64,000 nucleotides of DNA from Silvimonas amylolytica (lineage in GTDB: Bacteria; Pseudomonadota; Gammaproteobacteria; Burkholderiales; Chitinibacteraceae): positions 124,001 to 188,000 of the forward strand of contig NZ_BMLY01000001.1 in assembly GCF_014645555.1 (NCBI RefSeq). The letters run 5' to 3'. Positions 25,453 to 33,180 of this stretch are shown here, piece after piece. Below the pieces are notes generated by a model that saw only the letters and a list, made by a program, of their open reading frames with translations, did not search any database and was not told where the DNA came from. Position numbers and translations under genes: made by a program. The first letter of the stretch is position 1. The number at the start of each line of letters is the position of its first letter.

Positions 25453-27276
25453 TTATTCGCCGGAGCGATCGCCACGACGGGAGAAATCACCCCCGGTGCG
25501 TGGGCGACGGTCGCCACCAAAGCGGTCATCGCGACGCGGTTGGTTGAAGCCACCTTCACGACGTGCGCCGCCTTCACGGTTAAAACCACCTTCGCGATTG
25601 CCGAAGTCACGCTTCTCGCCGTAGCCGCCTTCACGCTTACCGTAGCCGCCGCGGTTCTCACGCGGAGCTGCATCGCGGTTAAAGCCACCTTCGCGGTTAC
25701 CGTATTCGCGGTTACCGTATTCGCGATTGCCGGTTTCACGATTGCCGAAATCGCGCTTTTCGCCCTGGCCGGCATCGCGGTTGAAACGGTTTTCGCGCGG
25801 TGCGCCATCACGGTTGAAACCGCCTTCGCGCTGACCATCACGGTTGTTGCGATAGCCGCCTTCCGGACGCGGACGATTTTCAAAGCTGCGTTGCTGGCCG
25901 TTTTCGCCCAGATTGCCTTCGCGACGATCGCGGAAATAGTTGTTTTCGCGCGGAGCGTGCTCACGGTTTTCGTTGTTATGGCGCGGTGCGCTGTCACGAT
26001 TGCCATAGCCTTGACGGTCACCGCCTTGACGCGGGCGATCACCGAAGGAGCGGCCGCCGCTTGGGCGACGGTCATCGGTACGGCGCTGGTTCGGCTGGAA
26101 GCGCGACTCCAGGCCTTCCAGGGTCATGGTTTCGAAGTTGACTTGATAGCGCTTCTTGATGCGGGTCAGCAACACGAAGTCGTTACGAGTCACCAGCGAA
26201 ATGGCGCGACCAGAGCGACCGGCACGGCCAGTACGGCCAATGCGGTGGATGTAATCTTCAGAGAAGCGCGGCAGATCAAAGTTGATCACCTGACCAATAC
26301 CTGCCACGTCGATACCACGAGCAGCCACGTCGGTCGCGACCAACATGTCGATCTCGCCACGGCGCAGCTTGTCCAGCACCTTGCGGCGGCTGCGTTGCGG
26401 CAGGTCACCGTGCATGGCATCAGCCTTCAGGCCAGCGACACGCAGCCAGTCAGCAATGCCATCGGCATCAGCTTTGGTGGCGGTAAAGATGATCGACTGA
26501 GTGCCAGCGGCAGCTTCAGCCAGTGCAGCGGTCAGCTTGAGCTTGTGCTCGTAGCCGTCGGCATAGTGCACGGATTGTTCGACGTTGGCGGTCGGCAGGC
26601 CTTGCGGGGCCAGTTCCACCTTGCGCGGGTCACGCAGCATCGGACGGGCAAATTCCTGCACGGTTTCCGACAGCGTGGCAGAGAACAGTGCGGTCTGACG
26701 TTCTTGCGGCAGTTCGGCAACAATGGCTTCGATGTCATCAATGAAGCCCATGTCCAGCATGCGGTCGGCTTCATCCAGCACCAGCAATTCCAGGCGACGG
26801 AAATCAATGCGGCCACTGCGCATCAGATCCATCAGGCGGCCCGGAGTGGCGACGACGATTTCAACCGGCTGAGCCAGTTGCTTGTGTTGTACCGGATAAG
26901 GAACGCCACCCACCAGGCTCACCACCTTGCAACGCGGAATGCGGCGACTGAAAGCCATGGCGACCTTGGAGACCTGTTCAGCCAGTTCGCGAGTCGGGGT
27001 CAATACCAGAACGCGCGGACCTTTGCCGTGATGCTTGGGCGGGCGGGCCAGACGATTCAGTGCCGGCAGCAAGAATGCTGCGGTCTTGCCGGTACCCGTC
27101 TGGGCGGATGCCATCAGATCGTGGCCTTCCAGCAAAACAGGAATAGCAGCGGCTTGTACGGGGGTCGGGTTGTGCAGGCCTTGAGAGGTCAGTTCTTGCA
27201 CAATTTCGGCAGCAAGGCCGAGCGACGAGAAAGAGGTGTCCTGATCCTGAGCCGGATCATGGGCTACGTGCGACAT
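25453..27276 (-). CDS. DEAD-box ATP-dependent RNA helicase (RhlE-like) with a long repetitive Arg/Gly/Asn tail
   Basis: 607 residues. The two RecA domains (residues about 15-390) hold the Q motif (TPVQAAAIP), motif I AQTGTGKT, Ia PTRELAEQ, II VLDEADRM, III SAT, IV IIFTATK, V DVAARGIDV and VI HRIGRTGRAGR. From about residue 395 to the end the tail is almost entirely Arg, Gly, Asn, Glu, Asp, Phe repeats, low complexity and probably disordered, a feature of RhlE/cold-shock helicases that binds RNA and may drive condensation. A promoter at 27436-27464 gives a roughly 150-base leader. Confidence 0.93.
   Translation of the reverse strand: MSHVAHDPAQDQDTSFSSLGLAAEIVQELTSQGLHNPTPVQAAAIPVLLEGHDLMASAQTGTGKTAAFLLPALNRLARPPKHHGKGPRVLVLTPTRELAEQVSKVAMAFSRRIPRCKVVSLVGGVPYPVQHKQLAQPVEIVVATPGRLMDLMRSGRIDFRRLELLVLDEADRMLDMGFIDDIEAIVAELPQERQTALFSATLSETVQEFARPMLRDPRKVELAPQGLPTANVEQSVHYADGYEHKLKLTAALAEAAAGTQSIIFTATKADADGIADWLRVAGLKADAMHGDLPQRSRRKVLDKLRRGEIDMLVATDVAARGIDVAGIGQVINFDLPRFSEDYIHRIGRTGRAGRSGRAISLVTRNDFVLLTRIKKRYQVNFETMTLEGLESRFQPNQRRTDDRRPSGGRSFGDRPRQGGDRQGYGNRDSAPRHNNENREHAPRENNYFRDRREGNLGENGQQRSFENRPRPEGGYRNNRDGQREGGFNRDGAPRENRFNRDAGQGEKRDFGNRETGNREYGNREYGNREGGFNRDAAPRENRGGYGKREGGYGEKRDFGNREGGFNREGGARREGGFNQPRRDDRFGGDRRPRTGGDFSRRGDRSGE
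25540..25990 (-). repeat. Repetitive DNA encoding the helicase tail
   Basis: The tail is coded by repeats with period 15, for example two adjacent 15-base copies at 25690-25719 that give the pentapeptide NREYG twice, and longer NREGGFNRDAAPREN type units. Because the DNA is repetitive, the antisense and other frames also stay open over long distances. Copy number could vary by slippage, in steps that keep the frame. Confidence 0.8.
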
Positions 27277-27546
27277 GATTGTTTCCTGGTTACGGTTGGC
27301 CGGCTACTTAAGGGCCGGCGAGCATCGACCTAACCAAAAAGACAACCGCAATCAAACATCGAACGCAGGGCGGCAGAAGGTCAGGGGGCGATGAAATTTC
27401 AAGCGGGATTACGTTATCCCGAGGCGAAGGGCAAGACTATATAGATATTTTGTAGGCGCCGCAACAAAATATACGGATTTTTCTTAATTTGTCGGTAACA
27501 AAACTACATTTTTGCCTGCAAACAAGCCCCGTGCCCATTTGACCGG
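27277..27546. other. A/T-rich leader and promoter region upstream of the helicase
   Basis: 270 bases without a gene between the helicase start and the end of the MscS gene. It contains the helicase promoter (see 27436-27464), A/T-rich runs, and the presumed 5' leader of the helicase mRNA. The leader is longer than usual for this genome, as in cold-induced helicase genes. I see no strong hairpin. Confidence 0.5.
27436..27464 (-). promoter_or_regulatory. Probable sigma-70 promoter of the helicase gene
   Basis: Reading on the minus strand, TTGCGG (27464-27459) and TATAGT (27441-27436) are spaced by 17 bases. The -35 is partly conserved, the -10 well. The start of transcription would be near 27429, about 150 bases before the ATG at 27276. 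Confidence 0.45.
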
Positions 27547-28446
27547 TTATCGCGGAGTTACCCGCGGCTTGATTGTTGCTGGTTCATCTTTGCCGACGCC
27601 CACCGGAACAACCCCGGATGCGGGCAATGCCGCCAGATATTCCCGCAATACCCGTTGTTCAATACGCGCTCTTTGTCCCAGCGGCACCGGCAATTGCAAA
27701 TGCAGGTTAACCGCTTCACGATCATCGAGTGAAATACGTACGCGCGGTTCGGTGGGCGGTGTGTCTACTGCATAGTTGCGCTCGAGTTCTCGCACATGCA
27801 TGGCCAGGTCAGCCGCATATTCTTCAATGACGGCAGCGCCAGCGTTCAGTAGCGCAGATTCAGCCAGGTGCCAATCCTCACCCCGATTCAACGCAATGTG
27901 AATGCTCTGCAAAACGTACGCACCCAGCATGGTTTCGTTGTAGACCGGCGCGGACAGGAACATGGAGTTAGGAATGACAACGCCGCGCCCGACGGTTCCT
28001 TTATTAGGGAGCGCAGCGGACGATTCAATTAACGTGGTATTCAAAAGATTCATGTCAATCACCCGACCACGAATCTGCCCGATTTCGATGCGGTCACCCA
28101 CCTCAAACGCGCGACTGGTCGTGCGGTAAATCGACCCCAGCACGCACATGATGATTTCTTTGGTGCCGATGACGATAGCCGCAGCTATGGCGACCAGCGA
28201 TACGGCAAAGGCCTCGATTTCGTGCCCCCAGATCACCACAGTGCCCAGCACAAACAGAATCAGCGAGGCGTTGCGCGAATAAACCAGCAGCCGGCGCTTG
28301 TCTTCGGGCTGCAGCTTTGTTCGGCGCAAGATGGCACGGCGCACCAGCGAGTGCGCAAACAAGAGAAGAACAATCAGTCCGAGCGAAATGAAAAGATCAC
28401 GCAGGAAGGCGACGTCTGTGATGGTCGAAATCAGGTCTTTGAGCAT
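27547..28446 (-). CDS. MscS-family mechanosensitive ion channel
   Basis: About 299 residues. Three N-terminal membrane helices (about 13-33, 57-78, 80-105), the pore-lining helix with AIAAAIVIGTKEIIMCVLGSIY, then the beta domain with FEVGDRIEIGQIRGRVIDMNLLNTTLIE and a cytoplasmic C-terminal alpha/beta domain. MscS-like channels open under membrane tension to release osmolytes. The ATG at 28446 (MLKDLISTITDV) is chosen. It is single, divergent from emrE. Confidence 0.87.
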   Translation of the reverse strand: MLKDLISTITDVAFLRDLFISLGLIVLLLFAHSLVRRAILRRTKLQPEDKRRLLVYSRNASLILFVLGTVVIWGHEIEAFAVSLVAIAAAIVIGTKEIIMCVLGSIYRTTSRAFEVGDRIEIGQIRGRVIDMNLLNTTLIESSAALPNKGTVGRGVVIPNSMFLSAPVYNETMLGAYVLQSIHIALNRGEDWHLAESALLNAGAAVIEEYAADLAMHVRELERNYAVDTPPTEPRVRISLDDREAVNLHLQLPVPLGQRARIEQRVLREYLAALPASGVVPVGVGKDEPATIKPRVTPR

Positions 28447-28625
28447 GCAGAAAGCCAGGAAGGGACAACAAGGCGATTGTAGCAGGGTGCTTTGATTTGC
28501 CGCGCGAATACCACGCTTGTCCGATACCGGTGGCAAGGCGTCAACCCAAATCCTGCCAGAGTTGCAGCTTGACTTATATCAGTGCGGTTGGTGGAATCGG
28601 CTTTTCGCAAGGCAGGAGCACGTCG

Positions 28626-28955
28626 ATGAACTGGGTCTGGCTAGCTATCGCTATCGTGGCGGAAGTCATTGCAACCTCCGCGCTGAAAGCTGCAGATGGA
28701 TTTTCGAAATGGGTGCCCTCCGTCATAGTTGTAGTGGGCTACGCCGTGGCATTTTATTGTCTGGCGCTGACCTTGCGCAGCATTCCGGTTGGCATTGTCT
28801 ATGCCATCTGGTCGGGCGTCGGCATTGTGCTCATCTCGCTGGTTGGGTATTTCGTGTATCGGCAAGCACTGGATCTGCCTGCGATAATCGGGCTTGGCCT
28901 GATTGTGGCCGGCGTCGCCGTGATCAATGTCTGTTCTCACTCCAGCGTTCATTAG
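28626..28955 (+). CDS. emrE: Small multidrug resistance exporter, EmrE type
   Basis: 109 residues, four membrane helices. The essential Glu is in IVAEVIATSALK, and TLRSIPVGIVYAIWSGVGIVLISL is the signature of the EmrE (quaternary ammonium/multidrug) branch, distinct from the Gdx/SugE guanidinium exporter branch. The dimer exchanges protons for cationic drugs. The ATG at 28626 with GCAGGAG upstream is used; no guanidine riboswitch of any class is visible in the 180-base upstream region. Confidence 0.9.
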   Translation: MNWVWLAIAIVAEVIATSALKAADGFSKWVPSVIVVVGYAVAFYCLALTLRSIPVGIVYAIWSGVGIVLISLVGYFVYRQALDLPAIIGLGLIVAGVAVINVCSHSSVH

Positions 28956-29132
28956 TTCGTTAGTTCTGCCAGAGTATTCGCGCCCGACCTGACAACAGAA
29001 GGCGCAACCTTGTTCCAGCGCTTGCCGTGTACAGTCCGGCATGCGCTGCATCCGCTTGTTACAAACCGTCGGCACAAACACTGCCAGACTGTTTGAAGAA
29101 CCGAAAATCCGGACAACACCGGAGGAGGCACC

Positions 29133-30074
29133 ATGATCAATTCAAGTCTGCTGCGCTGGCTACTGGCTGCGCTGCTGACGTGCCTGCCGTTAAGTGCCCT
29201 GGCCGCATCAGGCCAGGTGGCAGCGATGGGCGGCCTTGTGACAGCCGCACACCCGGACGGCAAGACCAACGTATTGCACAAGGGCGACGACATCAACAAG
29301 GGTGATGTCATCGCCACTGGTGCCAATAGCTGGGTCGTCCTCAAAATGGAGGACGGTGCCAGCCTGACCCTGCGCCCCAACGGCAAACTTCGCATCATTG
29401 ACTATGTTTACGATCCGGATAACCCGCAAAATGGCCGTAGCTGGCTATCGTTGCTGCAGGGCGCCATGCGGTCGGTGACGGGTGCCATTGGCAAACTTAA
29501 CCATGATAGCTATCAACTGACCACGCCCACGGCAACCATCGGCATCCGCGGCACTGATTACGATGTAGATGTCCTACCGCCCGGCAACGATCAGGGCCTG
29601 GCGCCAGGCACCTACCACACGGTTCATACAGGTGGCACGACGATCCGCGGCAAGGATGGCAGCGCCGTCAACGTGTCTCCGAAGCAGGACGTGTTTACGG
29701 GGGAGAGTGCGCCTCGACCACGCAGAATGAAGGCGCGCCAGGACAGCATGTGGGCCAGTATCGCCAACTTTGATTTCAAAGAAAAAATCAACGGCGTGCT
29801 GGATGGCATTCATAAACGCGTCCATGGCGGCTATACGCTTAATCCGCAGTCATTAACACGCGGACGCGATCAGGTCATGCGCTATCTGGATGCGCACCCG
29901 GAAGAAACCTCCCGCCGGGCATTACATGAAGCCCGCGGCAAACAAGGTGCACCGGAAGCGGCCATGCAAACCCATCCGCAATACAACAAGTGGCAGCCAG
30001 GCAAGCCCTTGCCGCCCGTAAGAGAACGCAGTCGCTCGCACCAGAGCGCTGAACACAAACAAAACCGCGAATAA
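29133..30074 (+). CDS. Secreted FecR-domain protein
   Basis: 313 residues with a signal peptide (MINSSLLRWLLAALLTC ending LSALAA) and an N-terminal FecR beta domain (GDDINKGDVIATGANSWVVLKMEDGASLTLRPNG, then TTPTATIGIRGTDYDV). The C-terminal 130 residues are basic with a helical segment and no known domain. Usual FecR proteins are membrane anti-sigma factors; this one has no membrane anchor and no ECF sigma gene beside it, so it is more like the soluble FecR-domain family. GGAGG precedes the ATG at 29133. A terminator follows. Confidence 0.82.
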   Translation: MINSSLLRWLLAALLTCLPLSALAASGQVAAMGGLVTAAHPDGKTNVLHKGDDINKGDVIATGANSWVVLKMEDGASLTLRPNGKLRIIDYVYDPDNPQNGRSWLSLLQGAMRSVTGAIGKLNHDSYQLTTPTATIGIRGTDYDVDVLPPGNDQGLAPGTYHTVHTGGTTIRGKDGSAVNVSPKQDVFTGESAPRPRRMKARQDSMWASIANFDFKEKINGVLDGIHKRVHGGYTLNPQSLTRGRDQVMRYLDAHPEETSRRALHEARGKQGAPEAAMQTHPQYNKWQPGKPLPPVRERSRSHQSAEHKQNRE

Positions 30075-30094
30075 GCGGCATACCCGCAGTCATG

Positions 30095-30126
30095 AATAAA
30101 CGGGTCAGCAAGACCCGTTTATTTTT
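30095..30126 (+). terminator. Terminator after the FecR-domain gene
   Basis: A 12-bp stem (30095-30106 with 30112-30123; ACGGGTC core, AGCAA loop) is followed by a T run (ATTTTTG). It lies 21 bases after the stop and 34 before wbuC. Confidence 0.87.
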
Positions 30127-30159
30127 GTGGGGACACACCAAACAAGGGATTGAGACAGC

Positions 30160-30642
30160 ATGAAACAGATTGATCGACATCAACTTGCCGTTTTGGCTGC
30201 AAGCGCCGCAGCATCGCCGCGTTTGCGCGCCAACCACAACTTGCACCCGGAACTGGCTGACCCGATCCAGCGACTGGCCATTGCCATGGAGCCGGGCACT
30301 TACGTGCGGCCGCATCGCCACCCCCACACCTGGGAATTACTGTTCCCGTTGCAAGGACGCTTTCTGGTGCTGCACTTTGATGAGGCTGGCGTGGTTGTCG
30401 ATCGAGCAGTTCTGGGCGAAGAATCCGCCATTCTGGAGACACCCGCTGGCACATGGCATGCCGTCTTGTCGCTGGATGAAGGTGGCGTGATCTTCGAAGT
30501 CAAGCACGGCCCGTACATGCCGATTGCCGCTGAAGACTACACAACGTGGTCACCTGCAGAGGGTGAGGCTACGGTTGCAGACTTGATGGCCTGGTACGCC
30601 GTAGCGCAAATTGGCGACCGCTTTCCCGACATGGCCGCTTAA
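30160..30642 (+). CDS. wbuC: WbuC family cupin-fold metalloprotein
   Basis: 160 residues. The cupin metal motif is RPHRHPHTWELLFPLQGRF (HxH, then E) with a second His in PAGTWHAV, typical of the WbuC family, found in O-antigen and other polysaccharide clusters and elsewhere. Its enzymatic role is not established. Here it stands alone between a terminator and a convergent hypothetical gene. Confidence 0.82.
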   Translation: MKQIDRHQLAVLAASAAASPRLRANHNLHPELADPIQRLAIAMEPGTYVRPHRHPHTWELLFPLQGRFLVLHFDEAGVVVDRAVLGEESAILETPAGTWHAVLSLDEGGVIFEVKHGPYMPIAAEDYTTWSPAEGEATVADLMAWYAVAQIGDRFPDMAA

Positions 30643-30644
30643 GC

Positions 30645-31022
30645 CTAGCCTTTCTCGATAAAGCCATCGCCGGCAGGCTCGGCGGTCACACTGTTTTGCC
30701 CATAGACACTGGCCGGCGTGGCGGCAGGGCGTCCCTGAGCGCCATCTTCCTTTTGCGGGGCGATGCGGTTTTCTATCTGCAAGCGCCGCAGCCACACCTG
30801 TGTGGAGGTTTCTGCCACCAGGCGCACGATTGGCGGCGGAGTGGGGGTTGCCGCCTCGGTCTCGACAATAACGTCTTCCGATTCATCTTCTGCATCACTT
30901 GAAGACTGGCCGTTGTAGCGGGGCGGATTGAATCTGGCTTGTGGCGCGCCAGGTTTTGCGCGGATCGCGGTGAGCTGCGTAATGCTCGCCGCGCGGCCGC
31001 TGCCACGTGGTTCGATCATCAT
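30645..31022 (-). CDS. Hypothetical protein, low-complexity, unknown function
   Basis: 125 residues: a basic start MMIEPRGSGRAASITQLTAIRAKPGAPQ, an acidic linker (SSDAEDESEDVIVETEA), then a Pro-rich and polar C-terminus. No membrane helix or signal. GGAG about 8 bases before the ATG pair at 31022 suggests a real gene. I do not recognise the family. It is convergent with wbuC (end-to-end within 3 bases). Confidence 0.55.
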   Translation of the reverse strand: MMIEPRGSGRAASITQLTAIRAKPGAPQARFNPPRYNGQSSSDAEDESEDVIVETEAATPTPPPIVRLVAETSTQVWLRRLQIENRIAPQKEDGAQGRPAATPASVYGQNSVTAEPAGDGFIEKG

Positions 31023-31170
31023 GGAAGCACTCCGGTTGGATGGTGTTCATCATCCGGATTACGCGCTTTTGATGCTGTGAACTGTTGCGGCCAATCAAAC
31101 GTAAATATTCAATATTTCACGCCAAGTCACTGACGGGCTTCATTTTTTGAAAGCCAATTTGCGCGCGCAG

Positions 31171-31626
31171 TTACAGCGCAGCCATGCGTCGCTTCATCTC
31201 GTCCTCAGAGACGTCTTCCACGTGCGTGGCCAGGTGCCAGTCGTACCCGTCCGGATCGGTCACAGAGCCAGATCGGTCACCATAAAACTGCGTTTCCACC
31301 GGGCGGGTCAGCTTTGCCCCTAACGCGATCGCCCTGGCGACGGTGGCGTCTACATCAGGCACGTACAGGACAATGCTCAATGGGCAGCCGCCGACCCGCA
31401 ATGGGCTACGCGCGCCCATCTCCAGGTTTTCATCTGCCAGCATCACAACCGCGCCGTTAATAACCAGTTCGGCGTGGCGAACCTTGCCTGTGGCGTCGGG
31501 CATGCGCAGGCGCTCCGTGGCGTCAAATGCCGCCTTGTAAAACGCAATGGCCTCCGCAGCATTGTTACTGATGAGATAGGGCGTAATGGCCTGGTAACCA
31601 TCCGGAATGGGTTTGACTGAACTCAT
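31171..31626 (-). CDS. VOC (glyoxalase/bleomycin resistance) superfamily protein, PhnB-like
   Basis: 151 residues. Two beta-alpha-beta-beta-beta units: YLISNNAAEAIAFYKAAFDATERLRMPD, then VLYVPDVDATVARAIALGAKL and DRSGSVTDPDGYDWHLATHVED. This is the PhnB/YcnB style of the vicinal oxygen chelate superfamily; the bound metal and substrate are unknown. The start at 31626 has ACGGAG upstream. It is divergent from the guanidine operon and shares with it the 500-base regulatory region. Confidence 0.87.
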   Translation of the reverse strand: MSSVKPIPDGYQAITPYLISNNAAEAIAFYKAAFDATERLRMPDATGKVRHAELVINGAVVMLADENLEMGARSPLRVGGCPLSIVLYVPDVDATVARAIALGAKLTRPVETQFYGDRSGSVTDPDGYDWHLATHVEDVSEDEMKRRMAAL

Positions 31627-31663
31627 GACGAATCTCCGTAATCATCAGGCAAAACTGATTGAT

Positions 31664-31711
31664 TGCACCAAAATGTGGCGTAACGGTTTTGTACTGCACC
31701 AAAAACACGCT
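31664..31711 (+). promoter_or_regulatory. Two NtrC-like enhancer sites
   Basis: Site 1 TGCACCAAAATGTGGCG (31664-31680) keeps the TGCACCA-N3-TGGTGCA pattern with two central mismatches; site 2 TGCACCAAAAACACGCT (31695-31711) keeps the left half. The sites are 31 bases apart, three helical turns, as the paired NtrC sites at glnA are. They lie about 160-190 bases before the start of transcription predicted from the sigma-54 promoter. The right half of site 2 is poor, so binding is inferred, not shown. Confidence 0.6.
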
Positions 31712-31833
31712 AGACAAAATACGCTCGCTTATGCGGTTTTTCTGTTCTGCCAAAACAGATGAAAATAAAAAATCTTTATTTATCAAAAGAATATCAATGT
31801 TTCTAAATGTGATGGTGACCGTTTGGCCCTAAC

Positions 31834-31849
31834 GGGCATGCCACTTGCA
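31834..31849 (+). promoter_or_regulatory. Sigma-54 promoter of the guanidine operon
   Basis: GGGCATGCCACTTGCA aligns with the sigma-54 consensus TGGCAC-R-N4-TTGCW: GG at 31835-31836, GC at 31847-31848, exact 12-base spacing. The predicted start of transcription is about 31860, a few bases before the riboswitch aptamer. Upstream NtrC-like sites suit an enhancer-dependent nitrogen promoter. Confidence 0.75.
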
Positions 31850-31869
31850 TTGGCAGAGACCAACGAGAG

Positions 31870-32060
31870 GTGCGACGTGTTCGCATCGTCTTACAGGAAA
31901 GCTAGGGTTCCGGTCCCCACGGGGATGAACTACTGGTCCGAGAGCTTTCCGGCCCTTCCATCACAACGTGATGACTGGCCAGCAAGACCTCACGTAGCAG
32001 TGCAGGGCTTGTTGAACTGCCAGGGGCTCCACGGCGGGACAAAAGCCCGGGAGGTCGCGA
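31870..32060 (+). ncRNA. Guanidine-I riboswitch (ykkC subtype 1)
   Basis: All strongly conserved segments are present in order: CTAGGGTTCCG at 31902-31912, ACTGGTCCGAGAG at 31932-31944 and GGGACAAAAGCCCGGGAGG at 32036-32054. A stem GGAAAGCT/AGCTTTCC encloses the first two; a CGGG/CCCG hairpin holds the third; GCGAC (31872-31876) and GTCGC (32054-32058) can close the whole element. The middle is longer than usual with an extra CATCAC/GTGATG hairpin. It senses guanidinium and lies between the sigma-54 start and the importer genes. The class is certain by motif; the switching mode is not. Confidence 0.93.
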
Positions 32061-32113
32061 CAGATACAGTGTATGCGCACATTGTCTGCCCGCCTCTCGT
32101 ACCCGAATTGTCC

Positions 32114-32121
32114 AAGAGGAG
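32114..32121 (+). promoter_or_regulatory. Shine-Dalgarno AAGAGGAG with upstream complementary element
   Basis: The strong SD of the first importer gene can pair with CCTCT at 32093-32097, and the overlapping CCCGCC (32089-32094) can pair with GGCGGG inside the aptamer (32033-32038). This suggests a translation-level expression platform, alternative pairings of 32089-32097 with aptamer or SD. Whether guanidine exposes or hides the SD cannot be decided by eye. Confidence 0.5.
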
Positions 32122-32128
32122 CCTTGCC

Positions 32129-33118
32129 ATGTTTGCCCGCCAAGCTGTCCGCCGTACCCTCTGTCGTCTTGCTGCCATTTCTTTTGTGATGTTGTCCGCC
32201 TGGTCGCCACTGGCGCGTGCCGAGGTCAAAGTCGGCGTCTCTGACTGGCCGGGTTGGGTGGCCTGGTACGTGGCCGAGCAAAACGGCTACTTCAAGAAAT
32301 ATGGCGCGGACGTCAAGCTCGTCTGGTTTGCCAACTACACCGACTCTATCTCCGCGTTATCGAGTGGCCAGCTGGATGCCAACTCCCAAACCTGGTCCGA
32401 CACCATGGCGCCCTTGGCCAAGGGCGTGCCGGTCAAAGCCGTTCTGGTTAACGACAATTCGTTTGGGAATGACGCACTCATGGTCGGTCCCGGCATTAAA
32501 TCTTTTGCGGACCTCAAGGGTAAAACCATCGCGCTTGAGCAATACAGCATCTCGCACTTTGTTCTGGTGACGGCGCTGGAAAAGCACGGGATGTCGCTCA
32601 AAGATGTGAAGCTGACGAATCTTTCTGCGGGTGATGCCGCTGCGGCCTTCATGGCCGGCCGGGTAGATGCTGCAGTGGTGTGGAACCCTTGGGTTAACAC
32701 CATCCAGACTTCGGGCAAGGGTCATGCGCTTTTCACCTCGAAAGACATGCCCGGGCTGATCCCGGATCTGCTGGTCGCCCAGGACAAAGCCATCCAGTCC
32801 AAGCGCAAGGAACTGGTTGGCATGATCAAGGCCTGGTATGACGCGCAAGCCTACATCAGCGCGCACCCGGATGAGGCCTCAAAGATCATGTCCAAAGTGG
32901 TCAGCATGAAACCGGACGAATACAAAGCCTTCTTGCCGGGCACCCGGTTCTTTACTGCCAAAGACAACGCGGACGCTTTCAATCCGGCCAGCCCCACTTC
33001 TCTGGCAGCGGTCGCGCCCACCATCAACAAGTTCTTGCTGGAAAACAAACTGGTCGATGGCAAGCCTGACTTCACCAAAGGGCTGGATGGCTCGCTGGTC
33101 AAGGAAGCGGCCAAGTGA
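32129..33118 (+). CDS. ABC transporter periplasmic substrate-binding protein (NrtA/TauA/SsuA type), probable guanidine importer
   Basis: About 329 residues with a signal peptide (MFARQAVRRTLCRLAAISF, ending ARAEVKVG) and a type II periplasmic-binding fold: VSDWPGWVAWYVAEQNGYFKKYGADVKL, the SSGQLDA loop, AALSAGDAAAAFMAGRVDAAVVWNPW and a C-terminal AWYDAQAYI. The family imports nitrate, taurine, sulfonates or similar ions. The ATG at 32129 has AAGAGGAG before it. It is the first gene behind the guanidine-I riboswitch and heads the carboxylase operon, so guanidine or a close compound is the likely ligand. Confidence 0.87.
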   Translation: MFARQAVRRTLCRLAAISFVMLSAWSPLARAEVKVGVSDWPGWVAWYVAEQNGYFKKYGADVKLVWFANYTDSISALSSGQLDANSQTWSDTMAPLAKGVPVKAVLVNDNSFGNDALMVGPGIKSFADLKGKTIALEQYSISHFVLVTALEKHGMSLKDVKLTNLSAGDAAAAFMAGRVDAAVVWNPWVNTIQTSGKGHALFTSKDMPGLIPDLLVAQDKAIQSKRKELVGMIKAWYDAQAYISAHPDEASKIMSKVVSMKPDEYKAFLPGTRFFTAKDNADAFNPASPTSLAAVAPTINKFLLENKLVDGKPDFTKGLDGSLVKEAAK

Positions 33119-33180
33119 TGCAAGGTGCGGGCTTGCCGCCCGCACTGGTGCAACCCCATGCCACACAAGGAGAAACGCCC

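Noticed and set aside
25540-27333. A 597-codon open frame on the strand opposite the helicase
   Set aside because: It mirrors the helicase gene exactly; its translation is Ala/Thr/Val-rich with no domain, and its openness follows from codon bias and repeats of the real gene.
28447-28625. Possible guanidine riboswitch upstream of emrE
   Set aside because: No CTAGGG/GGTCCGAGAG blocks, no tandem ACGR hairpins and no class III elements are visible, and the gene is of the EmrE and not the Gdx/SugE branch.
31823-32128. Upstream extension of the binding-protein gene
   Set aside because: The frame is open, but this stretch is the riboswitch and its platform; the signal peptide begins at 32129 behind a strong SD.
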